Below, piece by piece: positions 37,628 through 45,204 of a stretch of 48,791 nucleotides of DNA. The notes beneath the pieces are model-generated. The model was not told the DNA's origin. It worked only from the letters and a program-made list of their open reading frames with translations, and searched no databases. The translations under genes and the position numbers were made by a program. Location of the stretch: positions 1 to 48,791 of the forward strand of contig VGXI01000005.1 of assembly GCA_016873475.1 (NCBI GenBank). The letters run 5' to 3'. How positions within the stretch are numbered: position 1 is the stretch's first letter; the number at the start of each line of letters is the position of its first letter. Source of the DNA: a bacterium (GTDB lineage Bacteria > Krumholzibacteriota > Krumholzibacteriia > JACNKJ01).

Positions 37628-37711
37628 GCCCGGGTGGTGGAATTGGTAGACACGCTGTCTTGAGGGGGCAGTGAACGAAAGTTCGTGCGAGTTCAAGTCT
37701 CGCCCCGGGCA
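37628..37711 (+). tRNA. tRNA-Leu (anticodon GAG)
   Basis: An 84-nt class II tRNA. The acceptor stem is GCCCGGG/CCCGGGC, the anticodon loop TTGAGGG with GAG in the centre, the long variable arm around TGAACGAAAGTTCGT and the T-arm GCGAG/CTCGC with TTCAAGT. The discriminator base is A. CCA is not encoded. It reads CUC/CUU leucine codons. The same tRNA species (leuU) follows secG in E. coli. Confidence 0.96.
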
Positions 37712-37767
37712 CCCGAACCTCCCGGCCGCCGGCCGCGGAGGTTCTTCATTTGGGGGGCATCCGGCCC

Positions 37768-38205
37768 TCAGCAGCCGTCGACGCCCCCGTCCAGGGAGAG
37801 ACCCAGCTCGGCGGCCGCGCTGCGCGCAATGGCTTCGAGTCCGCCACCCGTCAGGAGCGCGGGCCCCTCTGGCAGGTCAGCGATCAGCGCCGGGTCCGCG
37901 CTGACGAGGGCCGCCAGCGACTGCTGCTGGCGCCGGTAGCTGCGGTCGGCGTCCTGTTCCCAGCGCGCGAGGCTGCGGATCAACTCGAGGCGGCGCCGCA
38001 GATCGCGGGCGAGCTGCGCCCGTTCGGCCGGCTCGGCCGGGCTCGGTGCCGTCTCAAGTCTGAGCTGGATCTCCTTGGCCCGCATCTCGTTCCAGACCAG
38101 TTCCGCGACGAGCAAGCCCTGCTCGCGCCGCAGGGCGAGCAGCGCTTCACGCAGCGCGCGCACGCGAGCGGCGCCGCTCTGACGAACGGTGGCCAGCTGT
38201 GTCAA
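37768..38205 (-). CDS. Hypothetical alpha-helical protein
   Basis: This gene on the minus strand would encode 145 residues. I do not recognise the family. The sequence is almost wholly helical with heptad-like patterns (for example RVRALREALLALRREQGLLV and RAQLARDLRRRLELIRSLARW), so it may form a coiled coil. The end is Leu/Gly-rich. No signal peptide or membrane segment is present. The frame is open to an ATG at 38343, but that extension is Arg/Pro-rich. The TTG at 38205 is preceded by GGGAGG five bases upstream, so I use it. The + strand frame opposite reads as low-quality sequence. It could be a chance frame, but helix periodicity and ribosome-binding site favour a gene. Confidence 0.55.
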   Translation of the reverse strand: MTQLATVRQSGAARVRALREALLALRREQGLLVAELVWNEMRAKEIQLRLETAPSPAEPAERAQLARDLRRRLELIRSLARWEQDADRSYRRQQQSLAALVSADPALIADLPEGPALLTGGGLEAIARSAAAELGLSLDGGVDGC

Positions 38206-38379
38206 CTCGACCTCCCGCGGATCCTCCGACGGCGCCCGCAGGGGGCGCCGGGCTGGATCTTGCCTGGAGACGGCGCAGCAAGGATCGCGCCGGGCTCTGC
38301 TTGCCGAGGACTCCCCATCCTGCCTCGCCCTGCCGCGTGGCATCCCGGTCCGCGGACGACCCTTGCCGCGGGCGGAAAA

Positions 38380-38508
38380 TCAGTCCCGCGGCCAGGCGGC
38401 GCGGGCGAGCGGCCGCCCGTCGTCCAGGGCGTGGGTCCCGATGGCCAAGCGCGCAAAGAGCGCCGGCGGCAGACTGCCGTGGGTGTCGGCGATGAGGGCG
38501 ATGGCCAT
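38380..38508 (-). pseudogene. Possible remnant of a YfcE-like metallophosphoesterase
   Basis: A 42-codon minus-strand frame begins MAIALIADTHGSLPPALFA. This closely matches the start of calcineurin-like phosphoesterases of the YfcE/MJ0936 type, including the first metal motif DxH (DTH). After about 22 residues the similarity ends. The later motifs (HxGD, GNHD/GNCD, GHTH) are absent in all frames nearby, and a TGA follows. No clear ribosome-binding site is seen. It could be the end of a decayed gene or a chance match. Confidence 0.35.
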
Positions 38509-38530
38509 GCGGTAGCCGCCGCGGCTGGGG

Positions 38531-38559
38531 GTGGCAAGCGCAGGCCGAGATGCTATCTT
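38531..38559 (+). promoter_or_regulatory. Candidate promoter for the small gene at 38593
   Basis: GTGGCA (38531-38536) and TATCTT (38554-38559) are spaced by 17 bp. The leader to the ATG would be about 28 nt. Confidence 0.4.
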
Positions 38560-38592
38560 GGCCTCAGCCGCCGATCAACGGAGAAGCCGACG

Positions 38593-38841
38593 ATGAGCCA
38601 GATCCCGGACGAGCAGGCCCGCCTCGCCGAACTCGAGGCCGAGTTGCACGCCATCCTGCGGGAGAAGTACCACCAGCACTGGCGCCGCAAGGACGGCAAG
38701 CCGCTGCCGCTCGCGGAACAGGAGCGGCTGCAGGCGCTTCAGGAGCGGCTGCGCGCCGTGTTCGATGCGATCCGCATGATCGACCGCAAGTACAGGATCC
38801 CGCCCCTGCGCATGCACGAGGACTCCGGCCAAGGCGCCTGA
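38593..38841 (+). CDS. Small hypothetical protein with coiled-coil pattern
   Basis: This 82-residue protein is highly charged and helical. It begins MSQIPDEQARLAELEAEL and contains HAILREKYHQHWRRKDGKPL and a second helix with LQALQERLRAVFDAIRMIDRKY. No family was recognised and there is no signal peptide. ATG 38593 follows an ACGGAGAAG purine run and a promoter candidate. The long open frame before it is non-coding in appearance. A strong hairpin terminator follows the stop by five bases, which supports a real transcription unit. Confidence 0.7.
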   Translation: MSQIPDEQARLAELEAELHAILREKYHQHWRRKDGKPLPLAEQERLQALQERLRAVFDAIRMIDRKYRIPPLRMHEDSGQGA

Positions 38842-38846
38842 ACGAA

Positions 38847-38874
38847 AACGCCTCCGGTTGCCACCGGAGGCGTT
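38847..38874. terminator. Bidirectional hairpin terminator
   Basis: AACGCCTCCGGT and ACCGGAGGCGTT form a perfect 12-bp stem around TGCC (38859-38862). It lies between the convergent ends of the + gene at 38593 and the minus gene at 38897. The minus-strand side is followed by a short T tract (TTTTCG); the + side has only TTGCCGTT. It probably serves both transcripts. Confidence 0.7.
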
Positions 38875-38896
38875 GCCGTTACCGGGACCGACCCGC

Positions 38897-39772
38897 CTAG
38901 CCGAGCCGGAACGTGTAGCCGATGCTCGCGCTCCAGAGCCAGTGCTGCTTGCTGGTGTCGAACTCCTCGATCCGCTTCAGTTCGAAGGGCGAGTAGGAGG
39001 CGCGGAAGTCGACGTTGACGCCCACCAGGCGGTGCAGGAAGAAGATCCCGCCCAGGCCGAGATTCGCGGAGAGGAAGGTGTCGTTGGGCAGGAGGTAGCT
39101 GATGTCCTCTGGCGCGCTGGGTTCGTTCTGCTCGGCGGGGTAGTCCGTGGGCACGAAGAGCTGTCCGGAGATCTTGTAGGTGATCGCGCCAGCGCCCACG
39201 GCGCCGTAGAAGTTGATCGCGTTGTTCCGGGCGCGGTAGAGGACATAGTCCAGGTTCGCCCCGAAGCGCAGGACGTGGTAGGTGGGGTAATCGCCGACGA
39301 CCCAGTTCAGCAGATCCTCGGGGTCGCCGGGATTGGTGACGCCCGAGTAGCGCGTGAAGGTGGCCGCCGAGAGCTCCTGCCCGTTGTACTCGATCACCAG
39401 ATCCACCGGCGTGTACTTGACGTAGCCCTCGATCCCCCAGCGGGGCCTGATCGCCGTGCGCACGCGCAGGCCGACGTCCAGGTTGCCCAGGAAGCTCAGC
39501 TTGAGCGCATTGCGGTTCTGCAGGGGCGAGTCGAAGGGGATGCTCGGGTCGCGGAAATCGACGTCGTAGAGATCCTGCAGGCGGAAGCCCCAGTCCAGCC
39601 CCTGGATGGGGAACTCGTATTCCTTGAACTCGGCGAACTCGAAGTACTGCGTGCTGCCGAGGAGGTCGATGGTGACCTGGTGATTGCCGAGGAGGATGGC
39701 CTGAGCGGCGCCGGGCAGGGCGACCACGCAGGCCAGGGCCAGGGCAATGAGTTGAGCGGGCCGCTTGAACAT
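38897..39772 (-). CDS. Outer-membrane beta-barrel protein, unknown function
   Basis: This minus-strand gene encodes 291 residues. A signal peptide of about 24 residues ends GAAQAI. Many amphipathic strands follow (for example QVTIDLLGSTQYFEFAEF and WGIEGYVKYTPVDLVIEY), with a C-terminal SASIGYTFRLG. It looks like an OmpA/OmpW-type or general outer-membrane barrel and has no peptidoglycan-binding domain. The ATG at 39772 has a GGAGGTC and then GGAAG upstream. The frame extends to 40045, but that part is antisense to the DUF2007 promoter. It is divergent from the DUF2007 gene. Confidence 0.82.
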   Translation of the reverse strand: MFKRPAQLIALALACVVALPGAAQAILLGNHQVTIDLLGSTQYFEFAEFKEYEFPIQGLDWGFRLQDLYDVDFRDPSIPFDSPLQNRNALKLSFLGNLDVGLRVRTAIRPRWGIEGYVKYTPVDLVIEYNGQELSAATFTRYSGVTNPGDPEDLLNWVVGDYPTYHVLRFGANLDYVLYRARNNAINFYGAVGAGAITYKISGQLFVPTDYPAEQNEPSAPEDISYLLPNDTFLSANLGLGGIFFLHRLVGVNVDFRASYSPFELKRIEEFDTSKQHWLWSASIGYTFRLG

Positions 39773-39824
39773 GGCTTCCGCTGACCTCCGCTGTCCTTGG
39801 GGCGCTGCTGGGGGAGTCCGCCGA

Positions 39825-39853
39825 AAGCTAGAGGATGGCCGGCCGCTTGTCAA
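39825..39853 (-). promoter_or_regulatory. Promoter for the minus-strand barrel gene
   Basis: On the minus strand TTGACA (39853-39848) and TAGCTT (39830-39825) are spaced by 17 bp. The predicted leader is about 45 nt to the start at 39772. Confidence 0.6.
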
Positions 39854-39923
39854 TCCTGCAGATCCCGGAACTCTGGCGTTTTCAAGGCGATGGCCTCGAC
39901 GGCCGCCGTCGCCGCCAAGGGGG

Positions 39924-39952
39924 ATGACCGCGCGTCGCCGCCGGGCTATATT
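39924..39952 (+). promoter_or_regulatory. Candidate promoter for the DUF2007 gene
   Basis: ATGACC (39924-39929) and TATATT (39947-39952) are spaced by 17 bp. The start codon is at 39981, so the leader is only about 20 nt. It is back to back with the minus-strand promoter at 39825-39853. Confidence 0.5.
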
Positions 39953-39980
39953 GTCCCCAACCCCGGCGAAGGGAGCCGAG

Positions 39981-40262
39981 ATGCCGCTGGAGCCGCCCCC
40001 GGATCCGCTGGAACTCGTGAAGCTCTGCACCGTGGAGACGGCCATCGCCGCCCAAGTGCTGGAAGGCCTCCTGGAGGACCAGGGGATCCCCAGCCAGCTG
40101 CTGACCTGGCACTCGACGCCCCTGGACGGGATTTTCCAGACGCAGAAGGGCCACGCCGAGCTCAGAGTCTACCGGCGCGATCTCGAGCGCGCGCGCGAGG
40201 TGCTGGCCGACTTCACGCGGGCGGAAGCGGCGAATGACGCCGATGGCCCCGAGCCGAACTGA
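39981..40262 (+). CDS. DUF2007-type putative signal-transducing protein
   Basis: This 93-residue protein matches the pattern of DUF2007: VKLCTVETAIAAQVLEGLLEDQGIPSQ near residue 13 (read in part: ETAIAAQVLEGLLEDQGI), followed by a strand with AELRVYRRDLERAREVL. The fold resembles a small ferredoxin-like domain related to PII-type proteins. The function is not established. ATG 39981 has GAAGGGAG upstream. A metallopeptidase gene follows after 17 bp. Confidence 0.8.
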   Translation: MPLEPPPDPLELVKLCTVETAIAAQVLEGLLEDQGIPSQLLTWHSTPLDGIFQTQKGHAELRVYRRDLERAREVLADFTRAEAANDADGPEPN

Positions 40263-40279
40263 TTGCCCCGGAGGAACCG

Positions 40280-40978
40280 ATGCCGATGTTCGCCTTCCTG
40301 TTCTGGGATCCCACGCTCATCCTGCTGGCTCCCGCCCTGCTCTTCGCCTTCTGGGCGCAGATGCGCGTGCGCAGCGCCTACCGTGCCGGCCTCGCGGTCG
40401 CTTCGCGGCGCGGCCTCAGTGGCCGCGAGGTCGCCGAGCGGCTGCTCAGTAGCCAGGGATTGCGGGGCGTGAGCGTGCGCACTACCCAGGGCCAGCTCGA
40501 CGACCACTACGACCCGCGCAACCGCACCGTCAACCTGAGCCCGGCGGTGCACGACCGCGCCAGCCTCGCCTCGCTCGCGATTGCCGCCCACGAGACCGGC
40601 CACGCCCTCCAGCACGCCCAGAGCTACGTGCCGCTCGCCCTGCGCAGCGCCATCGCGCCCACGGTGGGCTTCGCGAGCATGCTCGCCTTCCCCCCCTTCT
40701 TCATCGGCTTCCTCTTCAGCGGCGTGCGGATGCTCATGGACGTCGGCATCCTCTTCTTCGCCGGGGCCGTGCTCTTCCACCTCGTGACCCTGCCGGTGGA
40801 GTTCGACGCCAGCCGGCGCGCCATGGCCTTGCTCAAGGACGGCCGCTATCTCGAGGTGGACGAGGCGGCCGGCGCCAAGAAGGTGCTCGACGCGGCGGCT
40901 CTCACCTACGTGGCCGCGGCCGCGATGAGCGCCCTGCAGCTCCTGCGTCTGCTCGTCCTGCGCAACTCGCGCGATTGA
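40280..40978 (+). CDS. Neutral zinc metallopeptidase, YugP family
   Basis: This 232-residue membrane protease has an N-terminal helix (about 8-25), the zinc motif HETGH at residues 104-108 and further helices (about 124-175). The glutamate in LPVEFDASRRA is the likely third zinc ligand. The N-D-H part DDHYDPRNRTVNLSP is characteristic of YugP/PF04298. The family role is poorly known. ATG 40280 follows GGAGGAACCG. It is coexpressed with the DUF2007 gene and the next gene. Confidence 0.93.
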   Translation: MPMFAFLFWDPTLILLAPALLFAFWAQMRVRSAYRAGLAVASRRGLSGREVAERLLSSQGLRGVSVRTTQGQLDDHYDPRNRTVNLSPAVHDRASLASLAIAAHETGHALQHAQSYVPLALRSAIAPTVGFASMLAFPPFFIGFLFSGVRMLMDVGILFFAGAVLFHLVTLPVEFDASRRAMALLKDGRYLEVDEAAGAKKVLDAAALTYVAAAAMSALQLLRLLVLRNSRD

Positions 40979-40979
40979 G

Positions 40980-41285
40980 ATGCTCGTCTTCCTGACGATC
41001 GCCCCCGTCGGCAGGGGGGAGAGCCTGAGCGAGGACGTCGCGGCCGTTCTCGACCTCATCGACCGGAGCGGCCTGCCCTACAAGACAGGGCCGATGGGCA
41101 CCACGATCGAGGGCGAGTGGGACGCCGTGCTGGCGCTCGTCAAGCGCTGCCACTTCCTGATGCGGGAGCGCAGCGGGCGGGTCTCGACCTGCATCAAGAT
41201 CGACGACCGCGTGGGCCGCAGCGGCGAGCTCGAGCGCAAGCCGGCCGCGCTCGAAGCGCGTCTGGGCCGCCGGCTCGAGCGCTAG
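40980..41285 (+). CDS. MTH1187/YkoF-like thiamine-binding family protein
   Basis: This small protein has 101 residues. It shows the family pattern: a first strand MLVFLTIAPVGRGESLSEDV, a middle YKTGPMGTTIEGEWD and a C-terminal VSTCIKIDDRVGR. Members of the MTH1187 family form tetramers with ferredoxin-like fold, and some bind thiamine or related compounds. It begins one base after the metallopeptidase stop. No thiamine gene or TPP riboswitch is near, so the ligand remains open. Confidence 0.88.
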   Translation: MLVFLTIAPVGRGESLSEDVAAVLDLIDRSGLPYKTGPMGTTIEGEWDAVLALVKRCHFLMRERSGRVSTCIKIDDRVGRSGELERKPAALEARLGRRLER

Positions 41286-41298
41286 CGGGCCCCGGGCG

Positions 41299-41721
41299 AT
41301 GGCGGCGGGCAGCGGCGCCGGCCGCATCACCGTGGTCGCCGGAGTGCTCGTCCGCGCGGGCTCTGTGCTCATCGCCCGCCGACCGGACGGCGATCCCCTG
41401 GGGGCGGTCTGGGAGTTCCCCGGCGGCAAGCTCGAGCCCGGCGAAACGCCGGCGGGGGCGCTCGCGCGCGAACTGCGAGAGGAGCTCGGCATCGCGGCCG
41501 AGATCGGGCCCGAACTCGAGCGCATCGACCACGACTACCCGCAGCTCCGCCTGACGCTCATCGTGCACCGGGTGGCGCGCTTCGCGGGCGAGCCCCGCGG
41601 CCGGGCGGGGCAGGCCATCGCCTGGGTGGCTCCCGGACGCCTCGGCGACTATCCCTTCCCAGCGGCCGACGCCCGCCTGCTCGCCCGCCTGCCCGCGCTG
41701 CTCGCGGGCGAGGGAGCCTAG
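41299..41721 (+). CDS. mutT: MutT-type Nudix hydrolase
   Basis: This Nudix enzyme has 140 residues. The Nudix box GGKLEPGETPAGALARELREE fits GX5EX7REUXEEXGU (residues about 42-64). VWEFPGGK before it is typical of MutT, which hydrolyses 8-oxo-dGTP to prevent mutation. The DYPQLRLTLIVHRV segment after the box also matches MutT and CTP-pyrophosphohydrolase types. The start is ATG 41299. Its stop overlaps the stop of the convergent ChaN-domain gene: both are within CTAG at 41718-41721. Confidence 0.9.
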   Translation: MAAGSGAGRITVVAGVLVRAGSVLIARRPDGDPLGAVWEFPGGKLEPGETPAGALARELREELGIAAEIGPELERIDHDYPQLRLTLIVHRVARFAGEPRGRAGQAIAWVAPGRLGDYPFPAADARLLARLPALLAGEGA

Positions 41722-43403
41722 AGCCGCTCGGGCTCCTGGCGCCCCGCGCGGTCCTCTTCGCCGCTCAGATGCTCGAGGATCTCGAGGTAGCGACGCAGGG
41801 GACTGCCCTCCAGGTGGAAGGGCTCGAACCAGAGCGACCGCAGCCAGATCGGATCCAGGGCGTCGGCGAGCAGTGCGGCGTGCAGGCGGCTGCCGAGGCT
41901 GCGGCCGATGGCGCGGGTGAGGGCGCGGTGCAGGGGCGCTTCGAGGTTGAAGAACCGGGGGCTGAAGCCGTCGAACTCGCCGTTCTGCTGGAGCCGCTCC
42001 TCGGCCTCCAGGTAGGCGAGCAGCAGTTCGGCGCGGCCCCGCCAATCGCCGCTGCCGTCCTCGCGCAGGTAGCGCAGCAGCGCCGGGCGGTCCTGGCTCT
42101 TCCGGAGCGGATTGATGAGGAGCGAGCCCAGGAAGTGGAGAGCGGCCTGGACGACGCGCAGGTAGAAGTCGTCGGGCAGGGAGCGCGGGCGCAGGGCGAG
42201 CCGACTCGTGCGGCTGTGCAGGACGCGGGCCGCCAGCTCGGCCAGGCGGTTGGGGGAGGGATCGGCGATCACGGCGAGATCCCGCTCCCGCAGATAGCAG
42301 TCCTCGCCCAGACGGAGGGAGGCGAGCACGAGGGCCAGCTCCTCGTCCCGCCAGCCCGCGGCGCGCGCGATGCGCCGCGCGAAGTCGGGCTCGGCGATCC
42401 AGAAGACCCGCGGCGGCGCTTGCTCGAGGAGCGGGATGCGCAGGAAGTGCCCCATGCGGCGCAGTGCGCCGTCGACCTCCAGGCCGAGATCCTCGCTCAG
42501 ATCGGCGGGGTCGGGCAGGGCCCAGTCCTCGCGCTCACCGGCATGGAAGCTGAGCCAGTGCACGTAGGACTGCAGCTTCATCAGTGGCGTGGCGCTCTGG
42601 ATGCAGAGATCGCCGCCCGCCAGGGCGAGGATCTCGGGCGCCCGGCCCGCGGGCGTCAGGCTTTGCCAGAAGAGCGCCTCTTGGTTCTGGAAGATGCGCA
42701 GGCTGCGCGCGGGGGGGAGCCCAGCGCGCGCGCCGGCGCGGGCGGCGGCCGCCGGCAGGTGGCCGTCGGCGAGGTGGTAGTCCCCGAAGAGGACGAGGAG
42801 CGGGCGCGCGGGCTCGCGCCGCCGCTGGGCGGCGATGAGCGCGGCCGCCCGCCGGTCCCGCTCGGCGAGCGCCCGTTCGGCACGGCGGGGGCGCGTGTTG
42901 AGCGCGATCACCGGCAGCCGGTGGTAGCGCGCGAAATCGAGCAGGGTTTGCACCGGTTGCCAGGGAAAGTCCCAGAGCCGCTCCGCCTCCACCTGCTGCA
43001 CGAAGCGAGCGCGCGCTAGGCGGCCGGCGAGGAAGGCGTCGACGAGGGCCTGGCGCTCGGCGGGCAGCATCTCCAGCGCGAGGGCCGGCGCGCGCCCGCG
43101 CCGCTGCAGGCGACGCAGCAGGCGCAGCGCGGTGCGCTGGGACTGCGGGAGGCTGTGGTAGTCGCCGATGAAGATGAGTTCGGCCGCGGCGAGGCGGACG
43201 TCGAGGTCGGCGGGCGCGAGGACGCGGCCGGTCCAGGCCGGGAACTCGGCCTCGAAGCGGGCGCGGTAGCGGGCGAGGTAGGGGGGCGGCGGCTCGAGCA
43301 GCGCGTCCAGGCGCGCCGCGAGCGCGCCCTGCATCTCGCGCTGCAGCTGTCGCCAGCGCGAGAACTGCCCCTGCGTGCCCGCCGGCTTCTCCGGCTTGCC
43401 CAT
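41718..43403 (-). CDS. ChaN-domain protein, non-secreted, with long C-terminal extension
   Basis: This minus-strand gene encodes 561 residues. The N-terminal half carries a ChaN/Tiki-superfamily haem-binding-like domain: LIFIGDYHSLPQSQRTALRLL, then LALEMLPAERQALVDAFLAGR, and VLFGDYHLADGHLPA (about residues 75-240). Known ChaN proteins are about 280-300-residue lipoproteins in iron uptake. This one has no signal peptide or lipobox and adds about 270 residues with no recognised domain (LYLRERDLAVIADPSP, LGSLLINPLRK). ATG 43403 is preceded by GGGAGG. A longer frame to 43538 runs over the upstream promoter and is rejected. A cytosolic role, perhaps hydrolytic, is inferred. Confidence 0.8.
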   Translation of the reverse strand: MGKPEKPAGTQGQFSRWRQLQREMQGALAARLDALLEPPPPYLARYRARFEAEFPAWTGRVLAPADLDVRLAAAELIFIGDYHSLPQSQRTALRLLRRLQRRGRAPALALEMLPAERQALVDAFLAGRLARARFVQQVEAERLWDFPWQPVQTLLDFARYHRLPVIALNTRPRRAERALAERDRRAAALIAAQRRREPARPLLVLFGDYHLADGHLPAAAARAGARAGLPPARSLRIFQNQEALFWQSLTPAGRAPEILALAGGDLCIQSATPLMKLQSYVHWLSFHAGEREDWALPDPADLSEDLGLEVDGALRRMGHFLRIPLLEQAPPRVFWIAEPDFARRIARAAGWRDEELALVLASLRLGEDCYLRERDLAVIADPSPNRLAELAARVLHSRTSRLALRPRSLPDDFYLRVVQAALHFLGSLLINPLRKSQDRPALLRYLREDGSGDWRGRAELLLAYLEAEERLQQNGEFDGFSPRFFNLEAPLHRALTRAIGRSLGSRLHAALLADALDPIWLRSLWFEPFHLEGSPLRRYLEILEHLSGEEDRAGRQEPERL

Positions 43404-43488
43404 GCGTCCTCCCAGGCAACCCCCGGCCGGGGGTCGCCGGCAGCCGGCTGCAAGAAACGGGCACAGGTCGCCGGGCCGGGTCGGGGCC

Positions 43489-43517
43489 TTTACAGGCCGC
43501 AGCCGCTCGGCTAGATT
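43489..43517 (+). promoter_or_regulatory. Promoter for the DUF507-DUF507-mnmA operon
   Basis: TTTACA (43489-43494) and TAGATT (43512-43517) are spaced by 17 bp. The leader to the first ATG is about 13 nt, which leaves room for the GAGGAGG at 43527-43533 only. Confidence 0.6.
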
Positions 43518-43536
43518 CAGCCCGACGAGGAGGATC

Positions 43537-43818
43537 ATGCGCCTGAGCCCAGCGAAGATCGACTATCTGGCGCACAAGCTGGTCCGCCTGATGCGCGAGC
43601 ACGACGCCGTCGCATTCAACATCGAGGCCGACGAGCTCGAGCGCATCATCGCCTGGGAGATCACCGAGGAGCTACGCGTCGAGGACGAGATCGACGACGA
43701 AGTGAACACTCTCCTCGACCAGTACGAGCGGCAGATCGCGCATGGGGACCTGGACCAGATGGTGCTCCGGCGCAAGCTGAAGCAGGAGCTGGCCCGCAAG
43801 CGGGGGTACACCCTATGA
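43537..43818 (+). CDS. DUF507 family protein, copy 1
   Basis: This protein has 93 residues and the DUF507 pattern: an N-terminal MRLSPAKIDYLAHKLVRLM, an acid-rich middle (EITEELRVEDEIDDEVN) and the C-terminal RRKLKQELARKRGYTL. The family is widespread and uncharacterised. ATG 43537 has an ideal GAGGAGG. It overlaps the second DUF507 gene by ATGA, so the two products are likely made in equal amounts. Confidence 0.85.
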   Translation: MRLSPAKIDYLAHKLVRLMREHDAVAFNIEADELERIIAWEITEELRVEDEIDDEVNTLLDQYERQIAHGDLDQMVLRRKLKQELARKRGYTL

Positions 43819-44099
43819 GGCTGAGCGAGGAGCGCATCGAGGTGATCGCCGGCCGGCTCGCCGACCGCCTGCTCGATGAGGAGCTGGTGGACATCACCAT
43901 CACCGAGCGCGCCTTCCTGGACCGGCTCGAAATCTGGATCGCCCAGGACCTGGAGATCGAGGAGGAGATCAACGAAGCGGCCGTGAAGCGGCTGGAGAGC
44001 TACTCCCGCAAGATCGAGCACGGCAGCGACGAGTGGGAGACCCTGCTCGAAAAGGCGAAGGAGGAGCTGGCGCGCGCGCGCGGCTACGTGATCCGATGA
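43815..44099 (+). CDS. DUF507 family protein, copy 2
   Basis: This 94-residue paralogue of the previous gene has the same plan: MRLSEERIEVIAGRLADRLL, then DLEIEEEINEAAVKRLESY, and an end EKAKEELARARGYVIR. Shared endings (K/R-x-ELARxRGY) and equal lengths show a tandem duplication, now diverged. They may form a heterodimer. Its stop overlaps the mnmA start as ATGA. Confidence 0.85.
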   Translation: MRLSEERIEVIAGRLADRLLDEELVDITITERAFLDRLEIWIAQDLEIEEEINEAAVKRLESYSRKIEHGSDEWETLLEKAKEELARARGYVIR

Positions 44100-45190
44100 A
44101 GCCCCTGGCCGGCCGCCGCGTCCTCGTGGCGATGAGCGGCGGCGTCGACTCCTCCGCGGCGGCCGCCCTGCTCCTGGAGCAGGGCGCTGTCGTCGAAGGC
44201 GCCACCACCAAGAACTTCTGCCTCGCCGAGACGGACGAGCTGCCCGGCCGCTCCTGCTGCTCGGTGGACGCCATCGCCGACGCCCGAACGGTCTGTGCGC
44301 AGCTCGGCATTCCCCACCGCGTCGTGGACGAGACCGCCCGCTTCCGCGAGCAGGTGATCGACGACTTCGCGGCTGCCTACGCGGCCGGGCGCACGCCGAA
44401 CCCCTGCCTGCGCTGCAACTCCCTGGTGCGCTTTCCGCGTTTCGTGGAGGAGGCGGCGGCCGGCGGATTCGACGCCGTCGCCACGGGGCACTACGCGCGC
44501 CTGCTCGCGCTGGAGGGCCGGCTCTGCCTGGCCCGCGCGATCGACGGCGAGAAGGACCAGAGCTACTTCCTCGCCGCCATGGATCCAGCGCTCTATGCGC
44601 GGCTCCTCTTCCCGCTCGGCGCGCTCACGAAGGCCGAGACGCGCGCGGTGGCGCGCCGCCACGGCCTGCACGTGGCCGAGAAGCGCGAGAGCCAGGACGT
44701 CTGCTTCCTCGGCGGGCGCAGCCTGCGCGACTACCTCGGCGAGCGCGCGCTGCTGCGGCCCGGACCCCTGCTCGACGAGCAGGGGCGCCGGCTCGGCGAG
44801 CACGCGGGCGCCGCGCTCCTCACCGTCGGCCAGCGCCACGGCCTCGGCCTGGCGGCGGGCGCGCCGCGCTACGTGCTGCGCGTCGACACAGGGACGGGCG
44901 AGGTCGTGGTCGGGGAGGCGGAAGCGCTCATCGCCCGCCGCCTCCGCTGCGGTGAAGCCTGGCTGCATCCGGCCCTCGCGGGCGGCGACGGGACCGCGAT
45001 CGCCAGCGCGCTGACTGCACGCATCCGCCACCGCGGCCCGGCGCAGCCGCTGCGCGCTTGGCGCTGGGACGGTACCGCCTTCGACGTGGACTTCGCGACA
45101 CCGGTGCGCGCGGCAGCGCCCGGACAGAGCCTCGTGCTCTACGCCGGCGAGTGCGTGGTGGGGCACGGGATCATCGAGCGCGGCGACTGA
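44096..45190 (+). CDS. mnmA: tRNA-specific 2-thiouridylase MnmA
   Basis: This enzyme introduces sulfur at position 2 of the wobble uridine in tRNAs for Lys, Glu and Gln. It has 364 residues. The PP-loop AMSGGVDSSAA is at about residue 13. The catalytic cysteines are Cys104 in NPCLRCN and Cys203 in QDVCFL. ATGHYAR, KDQSYFL and the C-terminal beta-barrel with LTVGQRHGLGL complete the family marks. It overlaps the second DUF507 gene by four bases. Its end lies 14 bp from the convergent nuclease gene with no obvious terminator between. Confidence 0.96.
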   Translation: MKPLAGRRVLVAMSGGVDSSAAAALLLEQGAVVEGATTKNFCLAETDELPGRSCCSVDAIADARTVCAQLGIPHRVVDETARFREQVIDDFAAAYAAGRTPNPCLRCNSLVRFPRFVEEAAAGGFDAVATGHYARLLALEGRLCLARAIDGEKDQSYFLAAMDPALYARLLFPLGALTKAETRAVARRHGLHVAEKRESQDVCFLGGRSLRDYLGERALLRPGPLLDEQGRRLGEHAGAALLTVGQRHGLGLAAGAPRYVLRVDTGTGEVVVGEAEALIARRLRCGEAWLHPALAGGDGTAIASALTARIRHRGPAQPLRAWRWDGTAFDVDFATPVRAAAPGQSLVLYAGECVVGHGIIERGD

Positions 45191-45204
45191 GGTGCGCCGG
45201 CGCC

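Noticed and set aside
37750-38592. Plus-strand frame extending the small gene at 38593 to 363 codons
   Set aside because: The extension has low-complexity composition, lies opposite a better minus-strand gene, and a promoter and ribosome-binding site precede 38593.
40169-41059. Minus-strand frame opposite the YugP and thiamine-binding-like genes
   Set aside because: The + strand proteins have clear family motifs, and the minus frame has none.
43420-43433. Perfect palindrome CCCCCGGCCGGGGG between the ChaN and DUF507 genes
   Set aside because: Such G/C palindromes arise easily in this genome; there is no T tract and no second copy to suggest an operator.
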